Positions 27,136 through 36,823 of a DNA stretch of 64,000 nucleotides are shown here, piece by piece. The notes beneath the pieces were generated by a model that saw nothing but the letters and a program-made list of their open reading frames with translations, had not been told where the DNA came from and did no database searches. How positions within the stretch are numbered: position 1 is the first letter of the stretch; the number at the start of each line of letters is the position of its first letter. The translations under genes and the position numbers were made by a program. Location: the NCBI RefSeq assembly GCF_019977735.1, contig NZ_AP025018.1, positions 3,720,001 through 3,784,000 on the forward strand, given 5' to 3'. Origin of the DNA: Calothrix sp. PCC 7716 (lineage in GTDB: Bacteria; Cyanobacteriota; Cyanobacteriia; Cyanobacteriales; Nostocaceae).

Positions 27136-27846
27136 AGATTTTTAGTCATATTCCACTTCAATATATCTATTATCAACTCCGAACTGTTAATTTAAGTTAC
27201 GCAATAAACTTATAGTCAGCATAGAACCCTAGAAACCTGGTTTCTTACGATAACCTACATGCTTAACCATAATCTTTCATCAGAAACCAGGTTTCTTTAA
27301 ATTACCTCTAGACAAATCTTTATAAACGGTTTATATTGTTAGATTGTGACCAAAGTAAAATTTGGTTGCCTCGTCGCATTGTCTGAAAGTCACAGCTTTT
27401 CGGTGCCGCAATTTGAATTTAGATATATTATAATGTCTAGGTTATGAATCGTGCGACGAACCGCTAGTTGAAACTGGCGCCAGTGGCTGATAGACTTAGA
27501 GAGCTTGGGAAAAGTTTGTAGATTCGTTTGTAAACGCATTCTCAGACCCAATTGACTAGTATATTAGTTTTATTGACTAGTCCCGACAAGTAAGTTGAAC
27601 CTTGAATATTATATTTAAGGTTGGTGTTAAGGCGAAGAACAAAAGGATACTGGAAGCGAATAGCTCTCTAAGTCCATTTAAAGGCGCCACAGTGTCAGAG
27701 CAGAAGCAAAGTAAATTAATGCATTGCTTTCGGCATTGATAGAGGTTTTGCTTTGATAAAAAGTAAATCCCTCAATTTATGTTGGGCGCGAAATTAACAA
27801 ATAAAGTACTAAAGTACTTATTACCAAAAAAGGAGAACCAGTAACT
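27136..27846. other. Long upstream region of the ribosomal protein cluster
   Basis: No gene is seen in 711 bases. It holds a hairpin repeat pair (AGAAACCTGGTTTCT at 27231-27245 and its exact complement at 27282-27296) and two exact 13-base arms, GACTTAGAGAGCT (27493-27505) and AGCTCTCTAAGTC (27662-27674), 156 bases apart. The second pair could fold the leader RNA of the rplC operon. GGCGCC is present next to each arm. An AAGGAG ribosome-binding site precedes rplC. Confidence 0.6.
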
Positions 27847-28488
27847 GTGTCTGTAGGTATTCTCGGCACCAAACTGGGCATGACTCAAATTTTTGACGAA
27901 GCAGGAGCTGCAATTCCTGTTACCGTCATTCAAGCGGGGCCATGCACTGTTACACAAGTAAAGACAAAACAGACCGACGGTTACTCTGCCATTCAGGTTG
28001 GCTATCGTGAAGTGAGACCCAAATCTTTGAATAAGCCAAAGTTGGGACATTTAGCAAAGTCGGAAGCGACTTCTTTGCGTCACTTACGGGAATATCGCAT
28101 TGAAAATTCTAGCGAGTATTCTTTAGGTCAACAGATTCAGGCAGATATTTTTAGCGCAGGTCAAATAGTTGACGTATGCGGAACTAGTATTGGTCGAGGT
28201 TTTGCGGGTAACCAAAAACGCAATAACTTCGGTCGAGGTCCCATGTCACACGGTTCTAAAAACCACCGTGAACCAGGTTCGATTGGTGCGGGTACAACCC
28301 CAGGTCGTGTTTTTCCTGGTATGCGGATGGCTGGTCGTCTCGGTGGTAAACAGGTAACTGTCAAAAAGTTAACTGTCATTAGAGTTGATACTGAACGTAA
28401 TTTGTTGCTAATCAAGGGAGCTATTCCTGGCAAACCTGGAGCTTTAGTAAACGTCGTCCCTGCCAATTTAGTCGGTAGACAAAAGTAG
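27847..28488 (+). CDS. rplC: 50S ribosomal protein L3
   Basis: A 213-residue protein with the L3 signatures [13 protein letters not shown] at the N-terminus and the central loop [23 protein letters not shown] that reaches the peptidyl-transferase centre. The start is GTG at 27847 behind AAGGAGAACC. L3 is an early-assembly 23S rRNA binder. It opens the cluster, 22 bases ahead of rplD; the rpsJ gene that precedes rplC in many bacteria is absent, as is typical for cyanobacteria. Confidence 0.97.
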   Translation: MSVGILGTKLGMTQIFDEAGAAIPVTVIQAGPCTVTQVKTKQTDGYSAIQVGYREVRPKSLNKPKLGHLAKSEATSLRHLREYRIENSSEYSLGQQIQADIFSAGQIVDVCGTSIGRGFAGNQKRNNFGRGPMSHGSKNHREPGSIGAGTTPGRVFPGMRMAGRLGGKQVTVKKLTVIRVDTERNLLLIKGAIPGKPGALVNVVPANLVGRQK

Positions 28489-28510
28489 CTTTCTTACGAA
28501 GGAAACAGAA

Positions 28511-29143
28511 ATGTTTGAGTATACAGTCAAAAACTGGCAAGGTGAGCAAGTCGAGCAGAAGACGTTCGAGATGAAGGTTGCTAAGGAATCAACAGCTACG
28601 AGCATCGTGCATCGCGCTTTGATTCGCCAATTGCACAATTCGCGTAGCGGAACGGCAAATACTAAAACCCGTTCGGAAGTACGAGGTGGTGGTCGCAAAC
28701 CTTGGCGCCAAAAAGGAACTGGTCGCGCACGTGCTGGTTCGATACGTTCACCGTTGTGGCGTGGTGGTGGTGTCATTTTCGGACCCAAACCGCGTGATTT
28801 TAACTTAGATATGAACCGCAAAGAGCGGAAGTTAGCACTGCGTACAGCATTTGCTAGTCGAATTGACGATTTAATCGTTGTAGAAGAATTCGGCGCCCAA
28901 ATGTCTCGTCCTAAGACCAAAGAATTGGTGCAGGCAGTAACTCGCTGGGGTTCAGAACCTGAGAACAAAACTTTATTAATAACTTCAGAACGTGACGACA
29001 ACATTTATTACTCAGCTCGCAACGTTGAAAATTTAAAGTTGTTACCAGCAAATCAACTCAACGTTTACGACTTGTTAAACGCTGACAAAATTATTGTTAC
29101 GAAGAGTGCTTTAGAAAAAATTCAGGAGGTCTACAGTGCCTAG
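28511..29143 (+). CDS. rplD: 50S ribosomal protein L4
   Basis: A 210-residue L4, with the extended loop recognisable as [20 protein letters not shown] and [13 protein letters not shown] that lines the nascent-peptide exit tunnel, and the globular C-terminus with [16 protein letters not shown]. In E. coli L4 also represses its own operon; whether that happens here cannot be read from the gene. It overlaps rplW by 8 bases, pointing to coupled translation. Confidence 0.97.
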   Translation: MFEYTVKNWQGEQVEQKTFEMKVAKESTATSIVHRALIRQLHNSRSGTANTKTRSEVRGGGRKPWRQKGTGRARAGSIRSPLWRGGGVIFGPKPRDFNLDMNRKERKLALRTAFASRIDDLIVVEEFGAQMSRPKTKELVQAVTRWGSEPENKTLLITSERDDNIYYSARNVENLKLLPANQLNVYDLLNADKIIVTKSALEKIQEVYSA

Positions 29144-29450
29144 AATTGAGACCCGTGATTTACCTGATTTAGTACGTCGCCCGATTGTGACTGAAAAAGC
29201 GACTATTAATATGGAGCAAAATAAATATACTTTTGAAGTTGCTCCAAAAGCCGACAAGTTGCAAATTAGAGAAGCAATTGAAAGCTTATTTGACGTTAAA
29301 GTTGTAAAAGTCAACACTGCAAACCCACCACGTAAAAAACGTCGTGTTGGTAAATTTGTTGGTTACAAACCCCATTACAAGCGTGCGATAGTCACTGTCG
29401 CTCCTGGGGATGAAGAGAAAATCAGAAAAGTCCTATTCCCAGAAGTGTAA
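29136..29450 (+). CDS. rplW: 50S ribosomal protein L23
   Basis: A 104-residue L23 starting at a GTG (29136) inside the end of rplD, preceded by CAGGAGG within that gene. [25 protein letters not shown] and the Lys/Arg-rich [11 protein letters not shown] loop are typical. L23 sits at the exit of the polypeptide tunnel and is the docking site for trigger factor and SRP. Confidence 0.96.
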   Translation: MPRIETRDLPDLVRRPIVTEKATINMEQNKYTFEVAPKADKLQIREAIESLFDVKVVKVNTANPPRKKRRVGKFVGYKPHYKRAIVTVAPGDEEKIRKVLFPEV

Positions 29451-29459
29451 AAAAGCAAA

Positions 29460-30323
29460 ATGGGTACTCGTTCTTTCCGTCCCTATACTCCCAGTACGCG
29501 ACAAGTCACAATTTCGGACTTCGCAGAAATTACTAAAAAAGACCCAGAAAAGTCTTTAACCGTTTACAAACACCGCGCTAAAGGTCGTAACAACCAAGGA
29601 CGCATTACATGTCGTCATCGTGGTGGTGGACACAAAAGACTTTATCGGATTATCGATTTTAAACGCGACAAGCGGAATATTTCGGCAAACGTTATCGCTA
29701 TTGAGTACGATCCAAACCGTAACGCTCGCATTGCGCTTGTGCAATACGAAGACGGTGAAAAGCGTTATATTATCCAACCTGCTGGTTTAGCAGTTGGAAC
29801 AACTATAATTGCGGGTCCAACTTCTCCAATTGAAATTGGCAACGCATTACCTTTAGCTAATATTCCTTTGGGTACTACAGTTCACAACGTAGAACTCAAA
29901 GCTGGTAAAGGTGGTCAAATCGTCCGTTCGGCAGGTGCTGCTGCTCAAGTAGTAGCTAAAGAAGGCGATTATGTAACTTTGAAATTACCTTCAACTGAAG
30001 TCCGTATGATTCGTCGCGAATGCTACGCAACAATTGGACAAGTAGGTAACGTAGAAGCGCGTAACCTCAGTGCAGGTAAGGCAGGACGTAATCGGTGGAA
30101 AGGGCGCCGTCCTACGGTTCGTGGTAGCGTAATGAACCCAGTAGACCACCCACATGGTGGTGGTGAAGGTCGGGCGCCTATCGGTCGAAGTGGGCCTGTT
30201 ACACCTTGGGGTAAACCAGCGTTGGGTATGAAAACCCGTAAGCGTAAGAACCCAAGTTCTAAATATATAGTACGTCGTCGTCGTAAGACATCGAAACGTG
30301 GACGCGGCGGACGCGAATCGTAA
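29460..30323 (+). CDS. rplB: 50S ribosomal protein L2
   Basis: A 287-residue L2. The RNA-binding OB-fold and SH3-like domains are clear ([33 protein letters not shown]), and the C-terminal [17 protein letters not shown] loop, including the conserved His needed for peptidyl transfer support, is intact. L2 contacts both subunits near the catalytic centre. It starts 9 bases after rplW; the following gap to rpsS holds heptamer-type repeats. Confidence 0.97.
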   Translation: MGTRSFRPYTPSTRQVTISDFAEITKKDPEKSLTVYKHRAKGRNNQGRITCRHRGGGHKRLYRIIDFKRDKRNISANVIAIEYDPNRNARIALVQYEDGEKRYIIQPAGLAVGTTIIAGPTSPIEIGNALPLANIPLGTTVHNVELKAGKGGQIVRSAGAAAQVVAKEGDYVTLKLPSTEVRMIRRECYATIGQVGNVEARNLSAGKAGRNRWKGRRPTVRGSVMNPVDHPHGGGEGRAPIGRSGPVTPWGKPALGMKTRKRKNPSSKYIVRRRRKTSKRGRGGRES

Positions 30324-30422
30324 AAAGAGTTAAAAGTGCTGAGGGCTGAGTGTAAAGTAAAACACAACTCAGCACTCAGCACTCAGAACTCAGCACTCAT
30401 TACTCACTAATAAATTTTTGTT
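30324..30422. repeat. Short tandem repeats between rplB and rpsS
   Basis: About 90 bases of imperfect heptamer-like units: GTGCTGAGGGCTGAGTG on one side and CTCAGCACTCAGCACTCAG on the other, so the region can also fold as an inverted repeat. The same sequence family recurs at 43736-43885. It sits inside an operon that should be co-transcribed. Confidence 0.8.
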
Positions 30423-30701
30423 ATGGGTCGTTCTCTAAAAAAAGGTCCCTTTGTTGCAGACCATTTGCTGAAAAAAGTAGATAGGCTTAATGCTTCTAAT
30501 CGAAAAGAAGTTATTAAAACTTGGTCGCGTGCTTCGACAATTCTGCCACAAATGGTTGGACATACAATTGCTGTACACAACGGTAGACAGCATGTGCCTG
30601 TGTTTGTAAGTGACCAAATGGTTGGTCATAAATTAGGCGAATTTGCTCCTACACGTACCTATCGTGGTCATGCTAAGAGCGATAAGAAAGGTGGGAGATA
30701 A
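30423..30701 (+). CDS. rpsS: 30S ribosomal protein S19
   Basis: A 92-residue S19: [38 protein letters not shown] and [14 protein letters not shown] are diagnostic. S19 binds 16S rRNA in the head with S13 and contacts the A-site side of the subunit interface. It begins after the repeat-filled 99-base gap following rplB and ends 8 bases before rplV. Confidence 0.97.
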   Translation: MGRSLKKGPFVADHLLKKVDRLNASNRKEVIKTWSRASTILPQMVGHTIAVHNGRQHVPVFVSDQMVGHKLGEFAPTRTYRGHAKSDKKGGR

Positions 30702-30709
30702 AAGAAACT

Positions 30710-31078
30710 ATGCCAAAAACTGAAGTTACTAGCCCAGAAGTCAAAGCTATCGCACGCTTTGTACGCATGTCTCCTTTAAAAGTGCGACGTGTTCTCGACC
30801 AAATACGTGGACGCTCTTACCGCGAAGCTTTGGTAATTCTAGAGTTTATGCCTTATCGCTCGTGCGACCCTGTTTTAAAGTTATTGCGAAGTGCAGCAGC
30901 TAACGCTGAACATAACAATGGACTTAACCGTGCGGAACTAGTAATTACACAAGCTTTTGCTGACCAAGGTCCAGTTTTAAAGCGTTTTCAACCTAGAGCG
31001 CAAGGTCGAGCATATCAAATTCGCAAACCAACGTGTCATATAACTCTTGCTGTAGCTGCTGGTGCAGTTGCGGAATAA
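30710..31078 (+). CDS. rplV: 50S ribosomal protein L22
   Basis: A 122-residue L22. [23 protein letters not shown] and [23 protein letters not shown] are characteristic, and the C-terminal hairpin with [16 protein letters not shown] would extend into the exit tunnel, the site where macrolide-resistance changes map in other bacteria. No insertion or loss is seen in that loop. Confidence 0.97.
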   Translation: MPKTEVTSPEVKAIARFVRMSPLKVRRVLDQIRGRSYREALVILEFMPYRSCDPVLKLLRSAAANAEHNNGLNRAELVITQAFADQGPVLKRFQPRAQGRAYQIRKPTCHITLAVAAGAVAE

Positions 31079-31119
31079 GAAATGAAATTCTACAGTAAGA
31101 AATTTTAGAGGAAGTATTT

Positions 31120-31902
31120 GTGGGACAGAAGATTCATCCAGTAGGTTTTCGCCTAGGGATTACACAAGAACATCAATCTCGTTGGTTTGCTGACCCCAGT
31201 CGTTACCCAGAGCTTCTGCAAGAAGATTATAAGCTTCGTAAATATATAGAAGAAAAACTGGGTAGATACGCACAAAACAACGCCGGAATTTCAGAAGTAC
31301 GAATTGAGCGTAAAGCCGATCAAATTGACCTTGAAGTTCGTACAGCTAGACCTGGTGTTGTTGTTGGTCGTGGTGGTCAAGGTATTGACTCACTCAGAAC
31401 TGGGTTACAACAACTTTTAGGTAGCAATCGTCAAATTCGTATCAACGTTGTTGAAGTACAGCGAGTTGACGCTAACGCTTTCTTAATTGCTGAGTATGTA
31501 GCACAACAACTCGAACGTCGGGTTTCGTTCCGTCGTGTAGTTCGCCAAGCGATTCAGCGCGCGCAACGTGCGGGTGTACTAGGTATCAAAATTCAAGTAA
31601 GCGGACGTCTCAACGGTGCTGAAATTGCACGTACAGAGGCTTCCCGTGAAGGTAGCGTGCCTTTACATACTTTACGTGCTGATATCGATTACGCTTATTG
31701 CACTGCGAAAACTATTTACGGAATCCTTGGTATCAAGGTTTGGGTATTCAAGGGAGAAATTATTCCTGGTCAAGAAGAGCGCGAATTGCCGCCAGTAGCA
31801 CGTGAGCGTGGAGACCGTGACCAACGTGGAGACCGCGACCAGCGTCGTCGTGGTGGTCAAAGGCGCCGTCAACAGTTTGAAGACCGTTCAAATGAAGGAT
31901 AA
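31120..31902 (+). CDS. rpsC: 30S ribosomal protein S3
   Basis: A 260-residue S3 starting at GTG (31120). [13 protein letters not shown] opens it, the KH domain shows [14 protein letters not shown], and the second domain holds [14 protein letters not shown]. The last 40 residues are an Arg/Asp/Gly-rich low-complexity tail with [16 protein letters not shown], longer than in E. coli (233 residues) and variable among cyanobacteria. S3 shapes the mRNA entry channel and helicase activity of the 30S head. Confidence 0.96.
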   Translation: MGQKIHPVGFRLGITQEHQSRWFADPSRYPELLQEDYKLRKYIEEKLGRYAQNNAGISEVRIERKADQIDLEVRTARPGVVVGRGGQGIDSLRTGLQQLLGSNRQIRINVVEVQRVDANAFLIAEYVAQQLERRVSFRRVVRQAIQRAQRAGVLGIKIQVSGRLNGAEIARTEASREGSVPLHTLRADIDYAYCTAKTIYGILGIKVWVFKGEIIPGQEERELPPVARERGDRDQRGDRDQRRRGGQRRRQQFEDRSNEG

Positions 31903-31958
31903 ATAGATTTTGGATTTCTTTTGGATTATCTAAAATCTAAAATGTTTGGTACCCAATT

Positions 31959-32468
31959 ATGTTAAGTCCAAGAAGAACTAAATTCCGCAAACAGCAACGC
32001 GGACGAATGAAAGGGTTGGCATCACGCGGTAGCTCTTTGTCGTTTGGAGATTTTGCACTTCAAGCACAAGAGCCATGCTGGATTACTTCCCGACAAATCG
32101 AAGCCTCACGTCGTGCGATGACTCGTTATATTCGCCGGGGTGGTAAAATCTGGATTCGTATTTTCCCTGATAAACCTGTAACAATGCGTCCTGCAGAAAC
32201 CCGGATGGGTTCTGGTAAGGGAAACCCAGAATTTTGGGTAGCTGTTGTGAAACCCGGTCGAATTTTGTTTGAAATTGCTGGTGTTAGTGAAGAAATTGCA
32301 CGCGAAGCAATGCGTTTGGCATCATATAAACTGCCAATCAAAACAAAATTTATTTCGCGTACTCAAATCGAACCATCTGTTGATATAGATGATAGCGAAG
32401 CAGTTACCTCAGAAGCAGTTGCAAATGAAGCAGTTGCCAGCGAGCCAGTTTTAAGTGAACAGGAGTAG
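31959..32468 (+). CDS. rplP: 50S ribosomal protein L16 with an acidic C-terminal extension
   Basis: The first 138 residues are standard L16 ([48 protein letters not shown]). The protein then continues about 31 residues with an acidic repetitive tail ([19 protein letters not shown]), built from a repeated 15-base DNA unit near 32395-32455. Normal L16 is about 136-141 residues. L16 lines the A-site tRNA path; the tail would project from its C-terminus. The reading frame is intact and rpmC follows after 3 bases. Confidence 0.93.
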   Translation: MLSPRRTKFRKQQRGRMKGLASRGSSLSFGDFALQAQEPCWITSRQIEASRRAMTRYIRRGGKIWIRIFPDKPVTMRPAETRMGSGKGNPEFWVAVVKPGRILFEIAGVSEEIAREAMRLASYKLPIKTKFISRTQIEPSVDIDDSEAVTSEAVANEAVASEPVLSEQE

Positions 32469-32471
32469 GTA

Positions 32472-32687
32472 ATGGCACTTTCCAAAGTTTCAGAAGCAAG
32501 AGAATTGAGCGACGAACAACTGTCAGAACAAATAACCGCAGTTAAAAAGCAGTTATTTCAGTTGCGTTTACAAAAAGCCACACGTCAGTTGGAAAAACCT
32601 CACCAGTTTCGTCATGCTCGTCACCGTCTCTCGCAGTTGTTAACTGTAGAAAACGAGCGTAAACGTGAAGCAGCGAAACAAAGTTAG
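32472..32687 (+). CDS. rpmC: 50S ribosomal protein L29
   Basis: A 71-residue all-helical L29 with [24 protein letters not shown] and the [20 protein letters not shown] second helix. It packs next to L23 at the tunnel exit. It is separated from rplP by 3 bases and from rpsQ by 11, so it is within the same transcript. Confidence 0.95.
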   Translation: MALSKVSEARELSDEQLSEQITAVKKQLFQLRLQKATRQLEKPHQFRHARHRLSQLLTVENERKREAAKQS

Positions 32688-32698
32688 GAGACCCGAAA

Positions 32699-32935
32699 AT
32701 GGCAGTAAAAGAACGAGTTGGTTTGGTGGTTAGCGACAAAATGCAAAAGACGGTAGTTGTTGCCGTTGAGAACCGCGCTCCACATCCTAAGTACAAAAAA
32801 ATTGTTGTGAAGACCAAGCGTTACAAAGCTCACGACGAAGAGAATCAGTGTAAAATTGGCGACCGTGTTCGCATTTCTGAAACTCGTCCTTTGAGCAAAA
32901 CCAAACGCTGGAAAGTCACAGAAATCCTGAAATAA
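32699..32935 (+). CDS. rpsQ: 30S ribosomal protein S17
   Basis: A 78-residue OB-fold protein: [38 protein letters not shown] and [18 protein letters not shown] are typical S17 motifs. S17 is a primary binder of the 16S rRNA 5' domain. A GGAGACCCGAAA sequence precedes the ATG. Confidence 0.96.
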   Translation: MAVKERVGLVVSDKMQKTVVVAVENRAPHPKYKKIVVKTKRYKAHDEENQCKIGDRVRISETRPLSKTKRWKVTEILK

Positions 32936-32989
32936 GACTAAAAATGTAAATCGTGGTTTCACGGTTTCACAAGTTAAGGAGAACAAATC

Positions 32990-33358
32990 GTGATTCAGCA
33001 GCAAAGCTATTTAAATGTCGCAGATAACAGCGGCGCCCGTAAATTAATGTGTATCCGCGTATTGGGTGCAGGTAACAGTCGTTACGGTTTCATTGGCGAC
33101 CGCATTATCGCCGTCGTTAAAGATGCTTCACCCAACATGGCAGTTAAAAAGTCTGATGTTGTTGAAGCAGTTATCGTTCGGACTCGTCATACTATCCGTA
33201 GAGATAGTGGCATGAGTATTCGTTTTGACGACAACGCCGCAGTCATCATTAACAAAGATGGAAATCCTAGAGGTACTCGCGTTTTTGGACCAGTAGCTCG
33301 CGAACTGCGTGATAAAAGCTTTACCAAAATTGTATCGCTGGCGCCGGAGGTTCTGTAA
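32990..33358 (+). CDS. rplN: 50S ribosomal protein L14
   Basis: A 122-residue L14 ([52 protein letters not shown]). GTG start at 32990 after AAGGAGAACAAATC. L14 forms part of the intersubunit face. Its TAA stop shares bases with the rplX ATG (TAATG), so the two are translationally coupled. Confidence 0.97.
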   Translation: MIQQQSYLNVADNSGARKLMCIRVLGAGNSRYGFIGDRIIAVVKDASPNMAVKKSDVVEAVIVRTRHTIRRDSGMSIRFDDNAAVIINKDGNPRGTRVFGPVARELRDKSFTKIVSLAPEVL

Positions 33359-33708
33359 TGGGTAAAACAAAAGAAAAACCCAAATTTCACAAGATGCACG
33401 TCAAAACAGGTGATACCGTTCAGGTAATCACAGGCAAAGACAAAGGCAAAGTCGGGGAAATAATGAAAGCGTTTCCTCAAGACAGCGAAGTCATTGTTAA
33501 AGGCGTAAACATCAAAACAAAACACGTCAAACCCCAAGCAGAAGGGGAATCTGGACGTATTGTTACTCAAGAGTACCCCATTCACAGTTCCAACGTCATG
33601 CTGTACTCCACCAAGCAAAACGTCGCTAGTCGCGTTTGCTACACAGTAACAGCCGAAGGAAAGAAAGTGCGGATGCTTAAAAAGACCGGGGAAATTCTTG
33701 ACAAGTAG
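33358..33708 (+). CDS. rplX: 50S ribosomal protein L24
   Basis: A 116-residue L24 with the KOW motif ([21 protein letters not shown]) and [19 protein letters not shown]24 starts assembly of the large subunit by binding the 23S 5' domain. Its TAG stop lies within the left arm of a 28-bp palindrome (33705-33732). Confidence 0.96.
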   Translation: MGKTKEKPKFHKMHVKTGDTVQVITGKDKGKVGEIMKAFPQDSEVIVKGVNIKTKHVKPQAEGESGRIVTQEYPIHSSNVMLYSTKQNVASRVCYTVTAEGKKVRMLKKTGEILDK

Positions 33709-33732
33709 AGACGCGATTAATCGCGTCTCTAC
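33705..33732. repeat. Perfect 28-bp dispersed palindrome
   Basis: Arms GTAGAGACGCGATT and AATCGCGTCTCTAC are exact reverse complements without a loop. It overlaps the rplX stop codon. A close relative lies at 61614-61641 and a variant with a GACGTTACATGT core at 57704-57729 and 63437-63460. It has no T-run, so it is a repeat more than a terminator. Confidence 0.85.
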
Positions 33733-33796
33733 GAAAGGCGAATTCATTCTTTTTTCCTGACCAAGACCAGGGACTAATACGACCCTTCTAAGATTT

Positions 33797-34342
33797 ATGG
33801 CAAATACACTCAAAACTACATATCAGGAAACAATTGTTCCTAAACTGATTAAACAGTTTGAATATACGAACGTTCACCAAGTTCCCAAGGTGATTAAAGT
33901 TACTGTTAACCGAGGAATGGGAGAGGCAGCGCAAAACGCAAAATCTCTCGAAGCTTCATTGGCTGAAATTGCTTTGATTACAGGACAAAAGCCAGTTGTC
34001 ACGCGCGCTAAAAAAGCGATTGCGGGCTTTAAAATTCGTCAGGGAATGCCCGTAGGTATCATGGTGACATTACGTGGCGACCGGATGTACTCGTTCTTAG
34101 AACGATTCATCAATTTGACATTGCCACGTATCCGTGACTTTCGTGGTGTTAGTCCAAAAAGTTTTGACGGACGCGGTAATTATACACTCGGTGTTCGCGA
34201 ACAATTGATATTCCCTGAAGTCGAATACGACAAAGTTGACCAAATTCGCGGGATGGACATTTCCATCATTACAACTGCGAAGAGCGACGAAGAAGGTCGC
34301 GCGTTGTTAAAAGAAATGGGTATGCCCTTTCGCGACCAGTAA
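33797..34342 (+). CDS. rplE: 50S ribosomal protein L5
   Basis: A 181-residue L5: [42 protein letters not shown] and [19 protein letters not shown] identify it. L5 binds 5S rRNA and contacts P-site tRNA. It starts 88 bases after rplX, the gap being partly filled by the palindrome. The gene for S14, which follows L5 in many bacteria, is absent here, as usual in cyanobacteria. Confidence 0.97.
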   Translation: MANTLKTTYQETIVPKLIKQFEYTNVHQVPKVIKVTVNRGMGEAAQNAKSLEASLAEIALITGQKPVVTRAKKAIAGFKIRQGMPVGIMVTLRGDRMYSFLERFINLTLPRIRDFRGVSPKSFDGRGNYTLGVREQLIFPEVEYDKVDQIRGMDISIITTAKSDEEGRALLKEMGMPFRDQ

Positions 34343-34363
34343 TTTAACCATTAGAGGGTAAAG

Positions 34364-34765
34364 ATGGCGGCAAACGATACAGTTGCAGATATGCTTACGC
34401 GCATCCGCAATGCTAACATGGCGCGGCATCAGACTACAGAAGTGCCCGCAACCAGAATGACTCGCAGTATTGCAAAAGTTCTTCGTGAAGAAGGCTTTAT
34501 TGGTGAGTATGAAGAGAAAGGTGAAGGTATTAAAACGAACTTAGTAATTGCCCTGAAGTACAAAGGCAAAAGTCGTCAACCTTTAATCACCGCTCTAAAA
34601 AGAGTTAGCAGACCCGGACTTCGCGTTTATTCAAACCGAAAAGACCTGCCACGAGTTTTAGGTGGTATCGGTATCGCAATTATTTCCACATCCAGTGGCA
34701 TTATGACCGACCGTGAAGCACGTCGTCAGAATGTTGGTGGTGAAGTACTTTGCTACGTTTGGTAA
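34364..34765 (+). CDS. rpsH: 30S ribosomal protein S8
   Basis: A 133-residue S8 ([57 protein letters not shown]). S8 binds the central domain of 16S rRNA and in E. coli represses the spc operon by binding its mRNA. GAGGGTAAAG precedes the start. Confidence 0.97.
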   Translation: MAANDTVADMLTRIRNANMARHQTTEVPATRMTRSIAKVLREEGFIGEYEEKGEGIKTNLVIALKYKGKSRQPLITALKRVSRPGLRVYSNRKDLPRVLGGIGIAIISTSSGIMTDREARRQNVGGEVLCYVW

Positions 34766-34780
34766 AGAAAGGTAAACATT

Positions 34781-35326
34781 ATGTCTCGAATTGGTAAACG
34801 TCCAATTACGGTTCCTGCCAAAGTTCAAATAACTTTGGATGGCGCCAAAATAGCTGTTAAAGGTCCCAAAGGCGAACTGTCTCGCGAATTGCCAGTTAAC
34901 ATTCAGGTTGTCCAAGATGGAGAAACACTTAATGTTAACCGTATAGATGATTCGCGCGTATCTCGCCAACTACACGGTTTGTGTCGAACACTTGTCGCCA
35001 ACATGGTAGAAGGTGTCTCAACTGGTTTTCAACGGAAGTTGGAAATTCAAGGGGTTGGTTATCGTGCTGCTCTTTCGGGACGTAACTTGGTATTAAGTAT
35101 GGGCTACAGTCACCAAGTACAAATACCACCACCAGAGGGTATCCAATTTGCAGTAGAAAATCCCACAAACGTTATAGTTAGCGGTTACGACAAAGAAATT
35201 GTTGGTAACACTGCTGCACGTATTCGCGCGGTTCGACCACCAGAACCTTACAAAGGTAAAGGTATTCGTTACGCCGGTGAGGTGGTTCTTCGTAAGGCTG
35301 GTAAGACTGGTAAGGGTAAGAAGTAA
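34781..35326 (+). CDS. rplF: 50S ribosomal protein L6
   Basis: A 181-residue L6 with two repeated folds: [19 protein letters not shown] in the first and the C-terminal [17 protein letters not shown] signature in the second. L6 lies near the factor-binding site of the large subunit. It lies 15 bases after rpsH and 3 before rplR. Confidence 0.97.
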   Translation: MSRIGKRPITVPAKVQITLDGAKIAVKGPKGELSRELPVNIQVVQDGETLNVNRIDDSRVSRQLHGLCRTLVANMVEGVSTGFQRKLEIQGVGYRAALSGRNLVLSMGYSHQVQIPPPEGIQFAVENPTNVIVSGYDKEIVGNTAARIRAVRPPEPYKGKGIRYAGEVVLRKAGKTGKGKK

Positions 35327-35329
35327 AAT

Positions 35330-35692
35330 ATGAAACTGACTCGCAAAGAATCGAAACAACGGCGCCATCGTCGTGTTCGCGGCAAAGTAAATGGTTCTCC
35401 CGAACGTCCAAGATTATCAGTCTTCCGCTCGAACGACCATATATATGCCCAGGTTATTGATGATGCTGCTCAACATACTTTAGTCGCAGCTTCAACAGTC
35501 GAGCCTGAAATTAAATCAAAAATAACTTCAGGTGGAAATTGCTCTGCTTCAACCGAAGTCGGTAGGCTAATTGCTCTGCGTGCTAAAGAAAAAGGTATTA
35601 CCCAAGTTGTGTTTGACAGAGGTGGAAACCTTTATCACGGTCGCATTAAAGCTCTCGCCGACGCTGCGCGCGAAGCTGGTTTAAGTTTTTAA
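35330..35692 (+). CDS. rplR: 50S ribosomal protein L18
   Basis: A 120-residue L18: basic N-terminus [32 protein letters not shown], and [26 protein letters not shown]. It binds 5S rRNA together with L5. It starts 3 bases after the rplF stop, so translational coupling is likely. Confidence 0.97.
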   Translation: MKLTRKESKQRRHRRVRGKVNGSPERPRLSVFRSNDHIYAQVIDDAAQHTLVAASTVEPEIKSKITSGGNCSASTEVGRLIALRAKEKGITQVVFDRGGNLYHGRIKALADAAREAGLSF

Positions 35693-35728
35693 GGCAGTCG
35701 CAAACAACAAAACGAGAGAGTAATAAAT

Positions 35729-36259
35729 ATGGCTACAGGTGGTCGTCGTAAAACTAACAAAACGAAAAAAGAAGAAACCAACTGGCAAGAGCGGGTTATT
35801 CAAATTCGTCGCGTTAGCAAAGTTGTAAAAGGTGGTAAAAAACTCAGCTTCCGTGCCATTGTTGTTGTCGGCAACGAACGCGGTCAAGTTGGTGTTGGTG
35901 TTGGTAAAGCATCTGATGTAATTGGCGCCGTCAAAAAAGGTGTTGCTGATGGCAAAAAGCACCTAGTTGAAGTTCCAATGAACAAGGCTAACTCTATACC
36001 TCACCCAATTAATGGAGTCGGTGGTAGTGCAAAAGTTCTCATGCGTCCCGCATCACCTGGTACAGGTGTAATTGCAGGTGGTGCCGTGCGTACTGTTTTA
36101 GAACTAGCCGGAATCCGCAATATATTGGCAAAACAACTCGGCTCGAACAATCCTTTAAATAATGCACGCGCCGCAGTTAATGCACTCTCAACTCTACGTA
36201 CTTTCTCGGAAGTAGCAGAAGATAGAGGTGTTCCAATCGAAAATCTCTACGCTCAGTAG
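35729..36259 (+). CDS. rpsE: 30S ribosomal protein S5
   Basis: A 176-residue S5 with the N-terminal dsRNA-binding-like domain ([20 protein letters not shown]) and the C-terminal domain ([24 protein letters not shown]). S5 influences decoding accuracy at the back of the 30S. GAGAGAGTAATAAAT lies ahead of the ATG. Confidence 0.97.
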   Translation: MATGGRRKTNKTKKEETNWQERVIQIRRVSKVVKGGKKLSFRAIVVVGNERGQVGVGVGKASDVIGAVKKGVADGKKHLVEVPMNKANSIPHPINGVGGSAKVLMRPASPGTGVIAGGAVRTVLELAGIRNILAKQLGSNNPLNNARAAVNALSTLRTFSEVAEDRGVPIENLYAQ

Positions 36260-36299
36260 TAGACAGGGTTTAGTGTAATTAAGGACTAAATATAGAGTC

Positions 36300-36746
36300 A
36301 TGAGACTTAATGATTTAAAGCCGCAAGTCGGCTCAAAACAGCGTCCGCGCCGTCTAGGTCGCGGTATTTCTGCCGGACAAGGCGCCAGTTCAGGTAAAGG
36401 GATGCGTGGTCAAAATGCGCGTTCTGGTGGTGGTACTCGTCCAGGTTTTGAAGGTGGTCAACAACCTTTGTACCGTCGTTTACCGAAATTGAAGGGTTTT
36501 CCCCTCGCTCCGCGCAAAGAATACACTACGATTAATGTAGAAAAGCTAGCATCGCTCCCCGCAAATACAGAGGTAACTTTGGAATCGCTAAAAGAAGTTG
36601 GGATTCTCACAAGTGGTAAAGCACCTTTGAAAATTTTGGGTAACGGAGAGTTAGGTGTTGCGCTTCAAGTTAAAGCCGCAGCCTTTACAGGTTCGGCACG
36701 CAGCAAAATTGAGGCTGCTGGTGGGAGCTGCGAAGTTATAGGGTGA
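36300..36746 (+). CDS. rplO: 50S ribosomal protein L15
   Basis: A 148-residue L15: [20 protein letters not shown], then a Gly-rich extended arm ([20 protein letters not shown]) and [19 protein letters not shown]. It is a late-assembly protein reaching into the 23S core. The L30 gene (rpmD) that precedes rplO elsewhere is missing, a normal cyanobacterial loss. secY follows 77 bases later. Confidence 0.96.
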   Translation: MRLNDLKPQVGSKQRPRRLGRGISAGQGASSGKGMRGQNARSGGGTRPGFEGGQQPLYRRLPKLKGFPLAPRKEYTTINVEKLASLPANTEVTLESLKEVGILTSGKAPLKILGNGELGVALQVKAAAFTGSARSKIEAAGGSCEVIG

Positions 36747-36823
36747 GCCTCGGCGCCCAATATGATGCTTTCGCAAACTCTCAAATGTTGGCGCCTCCGT
36801 TCGTTCTCTAGGTAACACCCGCT

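Noticed and set aside
36260-36299. Missing rpmD (L30) before rplO as a gene loss event
   Set aside because: Absence of rpmD from this position is normal in cyanobacteria.
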